A DNA stretch of 64,000 bases from Scedosporium boydii (lineage: Eukaryota > Ascomycota > Sordariomycetes > Microascales > Microascaceae): positions 1-64,000 of the forward strand of contig NJFT01000069.1 in NCBI GenBank assembly GCA_002221725.1, read 5' to 3'. The stretch's first letter is position 1. Every line of letters begins with the position of its first letter. The notes beneath the pieces were generated by a model that worked only from the letters and a program-made list of their open reading frames with translations, was not told where the DNA came from and did no database searches. The position numbers and the translations under genes were made by a program. Below are positions 44,051 through 56,629 of this stretch, piece after piece.

Positions 44051-45569
44051 TTAAGTCAAAACCACCGTCGCCAATGCGGTGACAACACCGGCCAACACCG
44101 CCGCAGCCTTCGCTCCCCTCGCCAAACCGCTCGCATTCCGACTCCCGTCGGTCCCAGCACCGCTCTCCTGCCCTCCCGCTCCACTCGTCACATTCTGGCC
44201 CGAATTTGTGAACCCCTGCGTAGCGGTAACAGGGTTTTGCGCCCTCGTCGCGCCGGGAACGGCGCTTTTACCGACGCCAATCTCGGCAACGTCCGACTGG
44301 GTGCCGTCTCCTGCTGCCGCCGCCTGCGCCATGGAAATCTCATTGTTGGCGAGGTCGAAGACGACGTAGGCCGATCGCATGAACGTGTCGCCGAGGACGT
44401 TGCTCTCCGATTCGGCCGGGGCGATGCCGAAGAGGCAGGCGGCTCGGCCGTTGTCAAAGACGGGACGACGGCCCCTGCTGGTGGGGATGTTGAGGACGAG
44501 CTCGCTGTAGGGGACCACGATCGATAGGGGGTCGTCGAAGGTGAAGGTGATAGAGTGTGAGGAATCGCGATCGGTGCAAGGGACGAAGGCGAGGCCTTGG
44601 TCTTCTACGTAGGTGGCGTCGACTTGCTTGTAGATGGCCTTGGCAATGGCGTCGGGGAGGTAGGTGATGGAGGAGCCCGAGTCGAGGAGGACGGCGAGGG
44701 CGAGGTCGGATCCAATGGCTGTGCTGTCAAATTGCACCTTGTTGAGCGTCACGAGGAGACGGCGGAATTTGTCGTTCTCCTTTTGGATGGGCACCGTGAC
44801 GAGATTACCCGTGAAGTGGCTCTTGTCGATGCCTCCGAAGAGCACGGTTCCCGTGCGCGAGTCGACGTCGTTGAGGAACATGCTAAAGGCCGCCGACTGG
44901 ATGTGGCCCTGGGACGCCAGCTTGACCGGCAGGTTCTCGTAGGGCTTCGCGCCGTCGCGTAGGACGGAAGCCTCGTTGGTAGTGTAGCCGATTCCGAGAA
45001 TGCCTCTAGGAGAACTGGAATTGGTGCCCACGCCGAACTGGAGGCCCTCGACGGTGGTCCCGCCGATGGTGAGGACGTCGGTGACGAAGTCCCCCGAGGC
45101 ACCCGAGCCGTCAACGTACGATATGTTAAATGTGTTGTCGATGAACTTCTGGGTAGTCGAATGGGAGGGGTCGTAGGTCCCCGCGTTTGCGCAGGGTCTG
45201 CGCTCGGCACTGCAGTACTCGGAGCTAGGAGTGTTGACCCACATGTCGCTGCTGCCAGTGTCGACGTGCAGCTTCACTTCTTGGGGAGGAGATCCCACAG
45301 TGGCGTTTACGAAGTAGAGAGTGAGCTGGTGGAAAGGGTTAGTTCTGGTTTCTTTAGGGGGGAAGGTAAGCTACACGTACCATGTTGTCGATGGTGGTCT
45401 CCACCGTTTGCCGCCTGCGTAGAGCATGGGTTTGTATGGGGTCTGCATCGTTCCGCCAGATGTTTAGGCGAACGACGTGTGGAGAGTCGACTCTTCGTTG
45501 TGTGCTTCTGGCCGAGGCTGCGAGGGAACCGGACGCCAGAAAGGCGGCTGCTAATATGCCGAGCTTCAT
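44051..45569 (-). CDS. GPI-anchored aspartic protease (yapsin type)
   Basis: Secreted pepsin-family endopeptidase (A1) likely tethered to the plasma membrane or wall. Two exons, 45569-45381 and 45325-44051, with a 55-nt intron, give 487 aa. Signal peptide MKLGILAAAFLASGSLAAS; a propeptide ending near THALRRRQT, a Kex2-like dibasic site; the mature enzyme begins close to LTLYFVNATVGSPPQ. Both catalytic motifs are intact: DTGSSDMW (Asp85) and LLDSGSS (Asp278). The Ser/Gly/Asn-rich stalk (about 405-465) and the hydrophobic C-terminus after RNASGLARGAK, with small residues before it, fit a GPI signal. The exact subfamily (OpsB or yapsin) is not resolved. Confidence 0.92.
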
Positions 45570-48500
45570 GATGTGGGATGTGGGATGCGGTAATATGTCG
45601 GTTGGTTGGTAGGTTGAGAGGTAGACGAAGTAGTATGATGAGAGGGCGGGATCGGAGACTGGTGGGAAAGCCTCTAGGGAGGAGAGGAGAGGAAGAGTAG
45701 GGGTCCTAAGGGACTGGTGGAGGAGAAGCTGTGCCAAACAGGTCGTTTGCTCCTTCCTGTCCTAGTGATTCAACCTATCACAGACCCTGTGTCGAAGTAT
45801 GTCGAAGTGGGATGAATCAATGATCGTTATCTTGACTGAGGGGCAGTCACAAGAATCAGGGTCTTGAAGCTCCAGGTAGAGTTGGCGAAGGTATCAAGTT
45901 CAAAACTCGGGTCCTTCGGAAAATAAATGATTGAAGAACGGAGAGAGAAAAAGCACATGAAAAACAATGAACGAGAAAGGATATTAATACAACAACCGGA
46001 AGATCAATAGAATTTCCAGGGAAACCGTCTCTTTTCTTTCAATGCAGATATTCGCTTAGAGTTCAGAGAGCATGAAGAAGATTGACAGGCCGGACTGGTT
46101 TCAGATCACCCGGAGCCTGTTCTAACTCCTCTTGAATCCGGGTCGATGACGACGCCTGCCGTCGCACGAAACCGGATCGATTAAGTGTTCAAAGGCGCAC
46201 AAAGCTAAGGTGGGGGTTCCAATTATAACTTCGTACTTAGAAGACGAAAGTTTGTTGATTGGAGAGATTTTGTTGGACGTTATTATCTTCGAATCCCTGA
46301 TCGTGAGACCTCGGAGAGTGGGATTTGAGGGGGCGTGGGTGGTTTGATATTGTGGTTCGGCCAAGGCGGGAATATGCACGCTGGTCGGCTCGGGTGGATG
46401 AAGAACAGCTGCAGGTAATTTAGAGATGTTGGTGGAGGGCAATATCGACGACGCACATTGCACACGAGAAAGAAGAACAAAAACCAAGTTACAGGATTGG
46501 CAGGATAGGATGGCAGGAAAGATATACCACTCATGAAATCTCAAGATGTCGGGGTAACGTGAGTGGGTGCATTGCACTAAGCTGTGGACGATGCAAGGGG
46601 AGTCGCCCGATCAAATTGACGAAGAGGTTGGCACCCTGCTCAGAACTGGGGTTCGGATGGCGTGGGAAAGCGAACAGTCCACCGACGATCTGAAGAGGTT
46701 GATCTTAGTGCGGGTAAATTAAAAGCCCTCCAGCTGATGCAGGTACCACACACCCTTGCTTCTCTGCATTTCCACCTTGCACTTCAGGCCTGGGCCGCAG
46801 AATTGGTCCGGCTAGTCTGGGATGTTGCCATCCTGATGCTGTCAAGGTCCATTTCCACGATGGAGCTAGCTGGGTGGATATTATGGCGCTAGCAGAAAAG
46901 AATCGTGGATGATGAGCAGTTTTTAAGCGCTCGGTGATGGAGATGGAGAATGCATGGAGATGCATGCAACGGGTCCGAAGGATGAGTGTCTCATCTGTCT
47001 CATCTGCTTCGATGTCTTGGATATCTGGTGGGTTCAAATTGTTGATGCGTTGATGATGGGGCTTGGGATTCTCGCTGAGACGGTGATGCCTTCCCTGTAA
47101 CACACCGCAGGACATTCACATGTACAAAATATCACTCAGGGAAGTAACCATCGACCTCAATGTTCAATATTGACATGTGGTGAAGCACAAGTCTAGCATA
47201 AGCTGAATATGTGGACTATAACCATATGCACGCTGCATGGACACGTCCGTCCCCTCCAGCACACCGCATGGCTCAGGGTCTTCAGAAGTCTTCAGTACGA
47301 ACGAAGTACGTACTTCCTCCACTCCTTCGTAGCGTGGACTGTGGACAGGTCAGCCAGGATCATCATTGATCCAGGGGCACAGATCAACTTGACGGATCAC
47401 TAACAAATTCAATTCCATCAATCATGTGGCGTCAGGTCATTGTCACTGCAAACAAGCACCATCTCGCCCAGCCACCTCCCCGCATCCCGACAAGCGCCTC
47501 AATAACACCTCCCATTTGGTTTGTCTTGAATATCCTAGCCTGGAGACAGGGGTCTCTGCATCCACTACGAAGTACTCAGAGGCCGAGTTTCCCTCTCGCC
47601 TCAATTCTGGCTTCCTTTGGGCCATCAAGGCCCTCGCGGCCGACAAGTCAGGGACCTAGCACTGTTTGAGTCTCCAGCACTGAAAAGCCCAGTGGATCTA
47701 GGTCGGCCCGGATATGGTCAAACGTGAAATGTCGAGACAGCTGCAACAGAAGTGTATTCACACGCGTCGTGGGGTTGGAGTGATGACGCCAGCTTTCTTT
47801 TCACCTCAAGCTGACCTGTCGTTGGCCATTGCACTCCTGTTCTCAGCTTCCGGTTTTCCAGAGTGGCGGGAAGATGACGATTCCTCTGTGCTGAGAGGTG
47901 GTATTTCGCGGCCCTGAATCGGAGCCGTGCTTTCAATTTTTCGATATTTCATTTCCCAATATCGGCAGGGTTTGCCCAGGCCAACGGTTGACCAGTCCTC
48001 CTTCATCGGGAAGCACCCTGAGGGAAACACTGAAAGCCAGCGACTTGGCGCAGGTCAAAGTTGCATTGAGGATAAACCCCAGTTTACAAGAGTGGTTGGT
48101 CCAGCCTGAGACGAACATCATACACTCTCCTGAACCTTGAGCCCGGAGAGCGGCAACTCTATCCGCTTATCAACTCTAACACTTGGAATTTATTTGATCA
48201 ACGCCCCGAGATGTAGGTATTACTTCTTACGCGGTCAGTGGAAGAAGACAAGAACCGATTTTATACCCTTCGGTTGGGATAGGATAACAAAAAGGAGTTG
48301 AGGTCTCTGTTCATGCAGAAGGATACCCACCTGAGGATAGCCACATCGGACGCCTCCAGACGCTAGATCAATTGGCGTCTCCTTGAAATTTTAAAGTAAA
48401 AAGGGCGATGCAGGTTAATATTACTTAGTATTTCCTTCACAGACTAGTGACATTAGCGGCCTGGCTCCCCCACGACCGCAAGGCCTGCGGCAGGCAAGAG

Positions 48501-49955
48501 ATGGTGTTGCCAGAGCAGAAGGAGGAGAAGGGAGGGAATGAGCACACAACAGAGATAATCGCCTGTTTCTCGATTCTACCACCATCCTCTGGCCCCTGAG
48601 CCAACATTGTTCTCTGGGAGGAGAGGACGTGCCCTGGTCAACGCACTACATACGTGCATTTGATGGGCTGCCACATCCTTCATCCGCTAGATCTTCTATT
48701 CTTGGCGCGCTCTTGAGAATTTCTATAATTTCCACCGAGTTATTCTGGGCCCAACATGCTGTAAGGGGTATTTATGAAGTATTTCCCCGAATAATATGTC
48801 ATCCTATGCTGGACATTGGCCCGGCAGAACTCTCCGAAATTGATGTTATCGACAGGACCGCCTCCCAAACCGGGGCCGGGGGATGGATCCACGGGGGAAT
48901 ATTCGGTAGACAACATAGAGAACTCCGGACCGGACCCAGACTTCCACTCCCATGCCGAGACCCAAGGACGGAGTTGAACCAGCTTCGGTGCCCCGCAGCG
49001 GTTCTGGCCATCTGGCATGCGATTGATCTTTTCCGTATTGCTGCCCAACTTCAAATCTGTTCTCAATTTGCAAATGCGCTGGGCAGTTGAGAGAGTTAAC
49101 TTGGACTTCTAAATCCAGCATTGGATTTATTTTCTCGAGACGGTAACATATCATATCGTGTTGTTCCGTCTTAGCCTCCCGGTTGACGTACGAGACATCG
49201 GAGGGACCACAAGCTACAAGGATTACAGATTTATTGACATCAATCTACTCGGAAGCCAGACGATGTTGAGTTAATAGTGCTCGTCAAAATCGTCTTGCTT
49301 GCTTGGTTGCTAAAGTTTGACGTCCAGAAACCATCCATCGCCAACTCGACGAGCACTCCCTCATCTCCTCACAACAATCTTCCAACCGCAACTCTTGCCA
49401 TAAAAGAATTAATGCTTCCCGCCAAAGCTTGCATGCCAAGGACTGCCATCAGATTTCAAGTCCGTAATATACGCAGAACATCATCAACTCTTGATGGCGG
49501 ATGCACTACAACCAGCCAATCATCATCCACTTTATTCGTCTGCCTACACGCCTCAACCACCGACGACGCAGATTCTCGGTTCTTCCCGACGCCTTAATCT
49601 CTGTTTCTAAATAGAACACCACTAACCGGAATAGGAGAATAGAAGTATAGATGTATCTCTCTCCCTGTTTTAGACGTTCTTTGCTTCCCAAGGTCCCTTA
49701 TATGGCTGCCTACTTTTGCTTAGCTGCGGCTGGAGAGGAAGAGACATCAGACGAATAGTATAATAGGGCAGCAGGGAAAATAGATGTCATGTTAAAAGAT
49801 ACTTGGTTCCTTACAACACTCCTCAAAGTTCCCGAACCGGATCTCCCAACGTTCCTTTGTGTTGTTGTCTAGGCGTCCTTTTCATCATCCATCTCTTGTC
49901 GAGTAGAACCCGCCGTATACTTTCACTTTCTAGGCTTCTCCTACCTCCCCCAAAG
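45570..49955. other. Gene-poor block, 4.4 kb
   Basis: Starts with the aspartic protease promoter and ends with the promoter/leader of the V-ATPase gene (CT-rich from 49850). Open frames of 151 (46122-46577, minus) and 153 codons (48629-49090, plus) overlap similar frames on the other strand and show no motif. GAAGTAC-type words are dense at 46230, 47290-47320 and 47565. Confidence 0.55.
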
Positions 49956-50663
49956 ATGGACTACTACAATCAAGACCGATGGTAATGCTCTCCCTCCCCA
50001 ATCTCCGTACTACCCTCCCATCCTAAACTTCCAGCTAACACCATCAACCTAAACAGTCCGGTCTACGCCGTACGTCCTCTCCTATCCGCGAAATAATCCG
50101 CTCCCATCTAACACAGCACGCAGTCCTTCTTCGGAGCCATAGGATGCACCTTCGCCATAACCCTAACCGTCCTAGGCGCCGCCTACGGCACCGCCAAATC
50201 CGCCCCCGCCATCTTCGCCTCGGGAATCATCCGCCCGGACCGCCTCATGCAGAACACCCTCTGCGCCGTCATGGCCCAGATCCTCGCCATCTACGGCGTC
50301 GTCGCTGCCGTCATCATCTCGGGAGACCTCGTTGAGCGCATGGCGCTGCACACGGCGTTTTTGCAGCTCGGTGCGGGTTTGTCGGTGGGGTTGTCCGGGT
50401 TGGCGGCTGGGTTTGCGATTGGGATTGTGGGGGATGCTGGAGGTATGTGATGGTGTTTGCTGCGTGGTGTGCGGTCGTTTCTTTGTTTCTTTGCTGACTC
50501 GTTGAAAATCAAAAAAGTCCGAGCAAGCACGCAGCAGCCGCGCCTCTACTTCGGAATGGTCCTTATCCTCATCTTCGCCGAGGTCCTCGCCCTCTATGGA
50601 GTCATCGTCTCGATCCTCATGCTCACGCGTTCGACTCTCAACGTCACCCAGTGTCGGTACTAG
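49956..50663 (+). CDS. V-type H+-ATPase proteolipid subunit c (Vma3-like, divergent)
   Basis: Membrane-rotor subunit of the vacuolar proton pump. Four exons, 49956-49981, 50057-50069 (a 13-nt microexon), 50124-50442 and 50518-50663, give 167 aa. The start [20 protein letters not shown] matches the Vma3-type CPVYAPFFG only after splicing the microexon. Four hydrophobic helices follow; the second half, [19 protein letters not shown] and [17 protein letters not shown], is near canonical, and the proton-carrying Glu is present at 141. The first half is unusual: [19 protein letters not shown] in place of the usual KNIVPVIMAGIIAIYG, and Ser for the Pro after PVYA. It may be a second paralogue rather than the main c subunit. 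It converges on VPS18. Confidence 0.88.
50057..50069 (+). other. 13-nt microexon of the V-ATPase c gene
   Basis: Bounded by AACAG upstream and GTACGT downstream. It contributes the end of Cys9 and Pro-Val-Tyr-Ala, and both flanking introns are in agreement with frame. Confidence 0.8.
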
Positions 50664-50975
50664 TCAGGCCCACGTGGCGCTCGAGTCCGAAAGAGGTGAG
50701 GGAACAAAAGTAAACGGGATGGAAGAGTACTTTCCAAGTGATCTGCGCTATACTCAGACGGGGAAAGAAAAAGCTCCCTCCGGACAGGAAGTGGTTAGAT
50801 GCGTCTGCCTGGCATTGTTTCTTCATGATAAAATCGATCATTACCATTAGAGTGGCTGGCATCTCGAACGGCGCAAATATATCTCATGTACACATTACTC
50901 CGCTAGTTCTTCAAATATACATTAAGACCAAAAAGAAGGCGTGTGCTGCCATCAAGCCGGAGAAACGGACTCTTC
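50664..50975. other. Convergent intergenic, V-ATPase c / VPS18
   Basis: 312 bases between two stop codons; only 3' flanks. Confidence 0.65.
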
Positions 50976-53900
50976 TTACAACGCCCACTCCGCTAAATCA
51001 TCGTCCCCACGAACAAACGGCTCGGCTATCCTCTTGATCGCATAATCGCTGCAAAGAATACTATGGCGGAAGATCCAAGTTAGTTTCAGGAGTGGCAAAG
51101 TGTATACGAAACGTACGGGACACGTCCGAGTCGGGGGGGAAGAAGAGAAGAAGAGGAAAAGGGGTAACTCACCACGCCGACGCCACCAACGCATCCAACT
51201 CAGCAATCATCGCATCCCTCTTCTCCCCGCTCACCAACCCCTTACTAATCTTAACCTGTAACTCCCTAATCCTCGCACTCTTCGCCACGCCTTGCTGCTC
51301 CAGCACCTTCCTACCAAGACAATCCGAATGGAAACTATGCTGACAGGGAAACACAAAGAATTGACGACTCAGCAGCGGCAACCCACACTCGTAGCACCTC
51401 TCCCCAGGCTCAACGATGGCATACCGATGATCAAGCGCCGCAATATCGAGCTTGATATTCGCAGCAGTCTGCGACGACTCGTCCATCTCGCGCCTTAGGC
51501 CGTCGATACTCCGTCCGTAATCTTCGAGCGCCGCGCATATCTCCTCCTTAAAGTCGTCAATAACGACAAAGTCTGGGAAGAAAGGGATGAGGTCCTCGAT
51601 CTTGAGGAGATCGCACCGCTTGAGGAAGTCGATGGCGGATTTGATGCTGTCCGATTGCGTGATGACCTTGCGCGCCACGGCGAGCCAGAGTTTTTTGCGG
51701 AGGGTTGGGTTGGACATGGGGCGGTCGGCGATGATGGCCGCTAGTTCGATCTCGTCGTGCGAGAGGGCGAGGTCTACGGCTTGGAGGTACTGGCCCATGT
51801 TGGTGTAGATGTGCACGCATGATAGCGTCCGGTGGTGTTCGATGCAGAGACGGAGAGCGAAGTCTGGGTCGAAGTTGGGCTCGTCGCCTTGGGACTCGAG
51901 ATATGTCATCAAGCCGGACTCGTCTTTGGACTTGTGCGATGCGTAGATGGATACTAGGGTATTGTGCACGGCTGAGTCTTTCGACTTGAGCTGGTTCACG
52001 ACATATTGGAGGTATCGCACGGCCTGGTTCTGTGCGAGCGGTCCTCTGAAGTGCTTGTTATACTCCAGAAGAGCAGGGATAAGATTTCGCGGACGTAGAT
52101 CGGCATGCCGCATGAGAATCTCGACCAGCTCCGTAGCCACATGGGTCATGAGAACGCTGCTATACCGGTAAAACACGTTGACGTCCTTTTGCTTCTTGAG
52201 AACATTAAGCGCCTCGCTCCACCGCTCCCGCTGCACCCAGTAGGACAGCACATAATTGTAGTCGTTGATGGCGTTGGCAAAGTAGAGGAGCTCCTCCTCA
52301 CGGCCGTGGCTACCGATGATGTCGTAAACCGTCTTGCGATCCAAGTCGTCCTTATACCGGTTAATAAATTCTTGGTATTCATGCCGTACTGACTTCAAGA
52401 GCTCCTTGGACTGCGCGGGGTTGAGATCTCCCGCCAGCTCGGCCTGAGTCATGATGGTATCGTCCAGCGAGTTCAGCTTCGCCATGAACACTTCGACGAG
52501 CCAACAGGCAATCATGACCCTCTGCATGATGGCCGTCCGCTTCGACAGCGCCAGCTTCGAGAGGAGGTATTTCCTTAGCGCATCAGGCTGGTCGTTGTCG
52601 ATCAGAGCCAAGGCGACATGCTCAAACGGTTTATTACTCCGCCCATAGAGGGCGGCCGCCTCATTATAGTGGCCCTTCTCGACAAGATGGTCGGCGTAGG
52701 AGGAAGCCACCGTCTCCCTCTGAGTCTGCGTCCGCGCATACTGCATCGCGGCATCAAACTGCTGCATCTCCAGCATAACCTGCCAGATGGAGCGGTCCTC
52801 GTCGCGGACGACAATCTCGAAGATCTCATCCGTAGCGAAAAGCCAAAACGTATTCTTTTGCAAATCGACAGAGAAGCCAATAGCCTTCTGCCCATCGTTA
52901 AGAACTAGCTGGTCGTAGACGATGGCGCCCGTTAGCCTGTTGGCTGCGACAACGCGGCGGCCTACGAGGGCGATAATGTGCCACTGCGTCAGGGCAATAG
53001 CCTCGACAAGCTCCGCCGATGTTCTCCGTTTGCCCGACGCTTCGGACGTCGTGAACTGGCTTCTCGAGAGCATCTTGGATTCGGCGAACACTTTCGTGCC
53101 GAGCGTTTCGTTTGCCGGCGAAGTAAGCAGCTTCCCGTGATAGACGCCGTGCGACGAGAGCCACGCGAAAGCCCGCTCACGAGAATCCTCCCTGAAGCCT
53201 TCCTCCTCAGGTAGATCGGGGGACACCACCAAAGCTGACGCCGCAGTGGCCGTGGTCCGCGAGAGCTCGTGGACAACAGGCTCCTGCGATTCAAAGAGGA
53301 CCGAGTATACCGATCCCGTGCTATCATTCGTCGATATCTTGCCTGAGAGGTGGAACAACCGCTGCGGCGTAGCAACCATAACCCTGCGCATATCTGATCG
53401 CCCACCAAGGCTATCGGCCCACAACCCTATTATCGGCTCATCGGGGAGCTTAAGCAAGTTCTTGAAGTGCTTCACATCCCGCCTATATATCTCATGCGAT
53501 GTCTCGATAAACGTCTCGTAGATATTCCCGTCCGACGCTCCGAGTAGGATCTCGCGAGTCGAAGCGGTGGGCAGCGCAGGATTCCAAGCAACGCTCTCGA
53601 TGAGCACGCCCTTTAGCCTGCCCAGCGGGCGCGGTTGGTGCGATTGTGAATGTAGATAGTAGTTCTCCCCAGCGGAGGTGCAGACGAGAAGATGGGAGGC
53701 GGTCGGATCGAGGAACATCCGGCGGATCGTGCCAATCTCAGAAGTCTTTCGGGGCAAGTCGATATCTAATATAAACAGATGGAGTTAGCCAAAGGATACC
53801 TACCGGGTAGCTCGCATCCAGTGGCAGCAAACGCCTGTTGTGTCGCGAATCTCACCATCAATGTCCTCCGGCCGATTAAGGTCTATCCTCAATATCCTCC

Positions 53901-54090
53901 CATTCGAAAGCGCGATCACCAACACATTATTTGCTACCTGCGCCGCTATGAAGTCCGCTGCTACCGAGAACTGTAGTTGCACCTGTTCGACCACGAAGAT
54001 GGGAAGGCTGGCGTCGCCGTCTTGGAGCTCGAGGCCCGACATGGCTCCGGTGGCGGCGACGAAGCCGTCGTCGATTGAACTAAATGCCAT
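50976..54090 (-). CDS. VPS18: Vacuolar sorting protein Vps18/Pep3
   Basis: Core subunit of the HOPS and CORVET tethering complexes on vacuole and endosome membranes. Three exons, 54090-53856, 53765-51173 and 51060-50976, give 970 aa. Start MAFSSIDDGFVAATGAMSGL; the N-terminal half has the beta-propeller (IVALSNGRILRIDLNRPEDI, ILLGASDGNIYETFIETSHE); the middle is the clathrin-repeat/alpha-solenoid; the end is a RING-like zinc domain with CYECGLPLLSRQFFVFPCQH and a final C-x-x-C that only appears when the last intron (112 nt) ends at CCATAG, giving ASACILCSD. The last exon ends in DDDLAEWAL, as expected for fungi. Introns one and two have GTGAG donors. Confidence 0.95.
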
Positions 54091-54984
54091 TTTTTGCGGT
54101 GGGTTTACGAGGTCATCGGGTCATGACTGCGGGATAAATTGTTCGCGGCGGGTTCGAGCTTGAGGAGGAGGTTGATGTGTCGTTGGGATGGAGGTTGTAG
54201 TTGGTTGGGGAAGCTTGCCGAGTTTAGGCACGGTATGTAGCAGTTCTTAGTGGTTAGCTCAAGCACGAGCTTTTGGGCCGCAAGGTGACGCAGGCGCTTG
54301 GCAACTTCAGCCTCGCATCTAAGTCCACCAAGCTTTCGACTTGCAAAGCACGACAATCTGTATTTACATGAGAGCCGCAGAGTCTGGAAATATAACGTGA
54401 AATCTCTAGATCAAAAAAATCCACCCAAGAAATACATCCACTTTGCCGAAATTCAGGATTGATAGCCAACATATTTATTCATCAACAACAAATAACCTTT
54501 CCAGCTCTGGGCTCCAACTGCGCATCTAATGAGTAGATCGAAGAATAAATCGTGAGAACACTGCCCATACAGAACTAAGCCCGCACCAGAGCCCCGGGCT
54601 CTTCTTAGACATCGCCCATCATGCCACGCGTCTATACGGTGTCCGAATAGACGGGAAAGAAAACGGATGTATATATACAAAAAGAAAAATAAGCTCATCT
54701 ATATGCCCGTAAATAGCCCACGAGTGGCTTTATGAATACATGAGAGAAACAGCTCATCGCCGAAGTAGAAGAACCAAAACCACATGCTCCCAGGTAACAA
54801 GCCCGTTGATGCCAATGTTTACCCCCCGCGCCATGATATCTTCTTCCACATGCAGATGCAAAGATAAATCGAGAAAAAAAAAAAAAAAAGACAAACGAAA
54901 GAAAAGAGTGAGAGAGAAATGTGCTGGAAGGGACTTCCCAGGTGTAGAATGTTGTCCGGGGGTCGGAATTCAGCTCCTCGTCCA
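54091..54984. other. Intergenic, VPS18 promoter / methyltransferase 3' flank
   Basis: 894 bases, with a 16-A run near 54880-54898. No gene seen. Confidence 0.6.
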
Positions 54985-56629
54985 TCATTGTATCATAGAC
55001 TTTGGTCGATCGTCGAGATCCATAGCATCGGCTGCTGTTATCGTAGTTCTCCGCCCCGAGCCGTTAACCTCTCCATTCCGGACACCATCTGGCATAGAGT
55101 CCTGCGTAGGCGTCTCGTCATCATCCTCATCATATTCCGCGATAGACTCGACCGGCGTCCTCTCCCCAGGCACAGACGTCCTCGTATCAGTCGTAAAGAG
55201 GCTAAGCTGCTCCGCCGACGCCCCCGCCCCATCCGTCTGCATATAAATATCGTTTTGCAAAAACATATCTTCGCCGTCCCACCCCACGGGGACATCCGGC
55301 TTCCTCGCCGTGACGATCCGCACTTTAATCGTCAGATTCCCCGCCTTCTCCGGATCCTTGGCGTACTTGGCAATCAGGTGCGCCGACTCCTCGCAGCACC
55401 TCTTCGTCTCGTCCGGGTCCCACCCCATGTACTTCGTCAGCGGTCGCAGACACGAAGCCTCGAGTCCGTCCACGACGGTCATGAGCCAGATCCTCCCCGC
55501 AGATCCCGTCGAGGTCGAGATGGGTATGTCGAAATCTCGCACGTTGACGTCGACGAAGCCCGCCTCGTGGAGGTATTTGGTGTCGAGGTGGGCGACGCCG
55601 CGGGGTCGTTCGGCCTTAATGCCGGCGATGAAGAAGTCTCTCGCGAGCTTGCGTATGGGCGCGTCTTGGGGGAAATCGGAGATGAGGTATTTCCAGTTAT
55701 TTTCGTCGTTGAATTCTTGAACTTCGATCCAGCCGCCGGGCTTGATACACTCGAAGGCTTGTTCGTAGATGAAGCGCCAGTCGCGGAAGGCGCCGGCGAG
55801 ATGGCGCAGGTGTACGAGGTCGACCGAGTCAGGTTGGCGTAGCCACGGTTCCTCGGCATCTTCGATCTCGAAAAATACGTTGTAAGGAGGGCATGTGGAT
55901 TGCATGGCCGAGATGTCGGTGCCGATCACTTCGCATTTGGGGAACTTTTCGCCCACTTGTATCGCCCAGTCGCCTGTTCCGGTGCCAATATCGAGGATGA
56001 GCTTGGGGTCGGTTAGAGGCACTGTGGTGGGCTCGCCGTCGAGCATGTGTAGAAAGACTTGGTGGGATAGATATAATCGCGTCTGTTCAAGGTCGTCATT
56101 CGGCATGTAGTAGCTGCCGCAATACCGCCGACCGTTTTCTTCGTTATAATCGAGGTACCGCTCGATTAAAGACCGAGTAGAGGCAGCTCTGCAAGCAACA
56201 GACATGTTAGCAAAACGGCTTGTCCTAAGAGGCGACCTCCATTACCCGTCGGCGCAGCAACACTTACAAATCTATACTCTCTTCCTCCATGATACTGTCC
56301 CCTATTACGGTAAACTTCGGCCTTGTATCTAATCGTTTAGGGAAGCGCGATGGCGCATAAAGAGAGGCACCACTCCCAAATTCTCGAGCATTATCCGGTG
56401 AGCGAGATGGGCCTCGAGGAGCCACGCTAGCTTCAGAAACGCTCGCATCTTCTGTTTCGATCTCTACATCGCCCTCCGCATCGGCGGGTGTGATTGTGGG
56501 AGAGAGGACTTGTTTCTCGGCGCTTTGCGGCGGCTCTAAGGAAGTCATCGCGGAAGACTTGGTCTCGATATCGTCGTCGGTCGAATCCGATTTGCGCCGA
56601 AGGCTCTCGGCCTGTTCAGTCCCGATCAT
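54985..56629 (-). CDS. LaeA-like SAM-dependent methyltransferase
   Basis: Putative nuclear or cytosolic class I methyltransferase of the fungal LaeA-like group; LaeA itself regulates secondary metabolism, but that role is not shown for this member. Two exons, 56629-56268 and 56188-54985, give 521 aa. Exon 1 (about 120 aa) is Ser/Glu-rich and looks disordered. The catalytic part starts with NGRRYCGSYYMPNDDLEQTR; motif I is LILDIGTGTGDW (~184-195), with the following acidic GTDIS and the FRDWRFIYEQAFECIKPGGW segment typical of the family. The tail after residue ~440 is acidic and again disordered. The 79-nt intron has a GTAAGT donor. Confidence 0.85.

Noticed and set aside
46122..46577. 151-codon minus-strand frame
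   Set aside because: No recognised motif and overlapped by another frame on the same strand.
48629..49090. 153-codon plus-strand frame
   Set aside because: Opposed by three minus-strand frames of 70-108 codons; composition is non-coding-like.
51049..51060. Alternative acceptor TTTGCAG for the last VPS18 intron
   Set aside because: It stays in frame but deletes the first Cys of the conserved C-x-x-C of the RING-like domain; the upstream CCATAG acceptor restores it.
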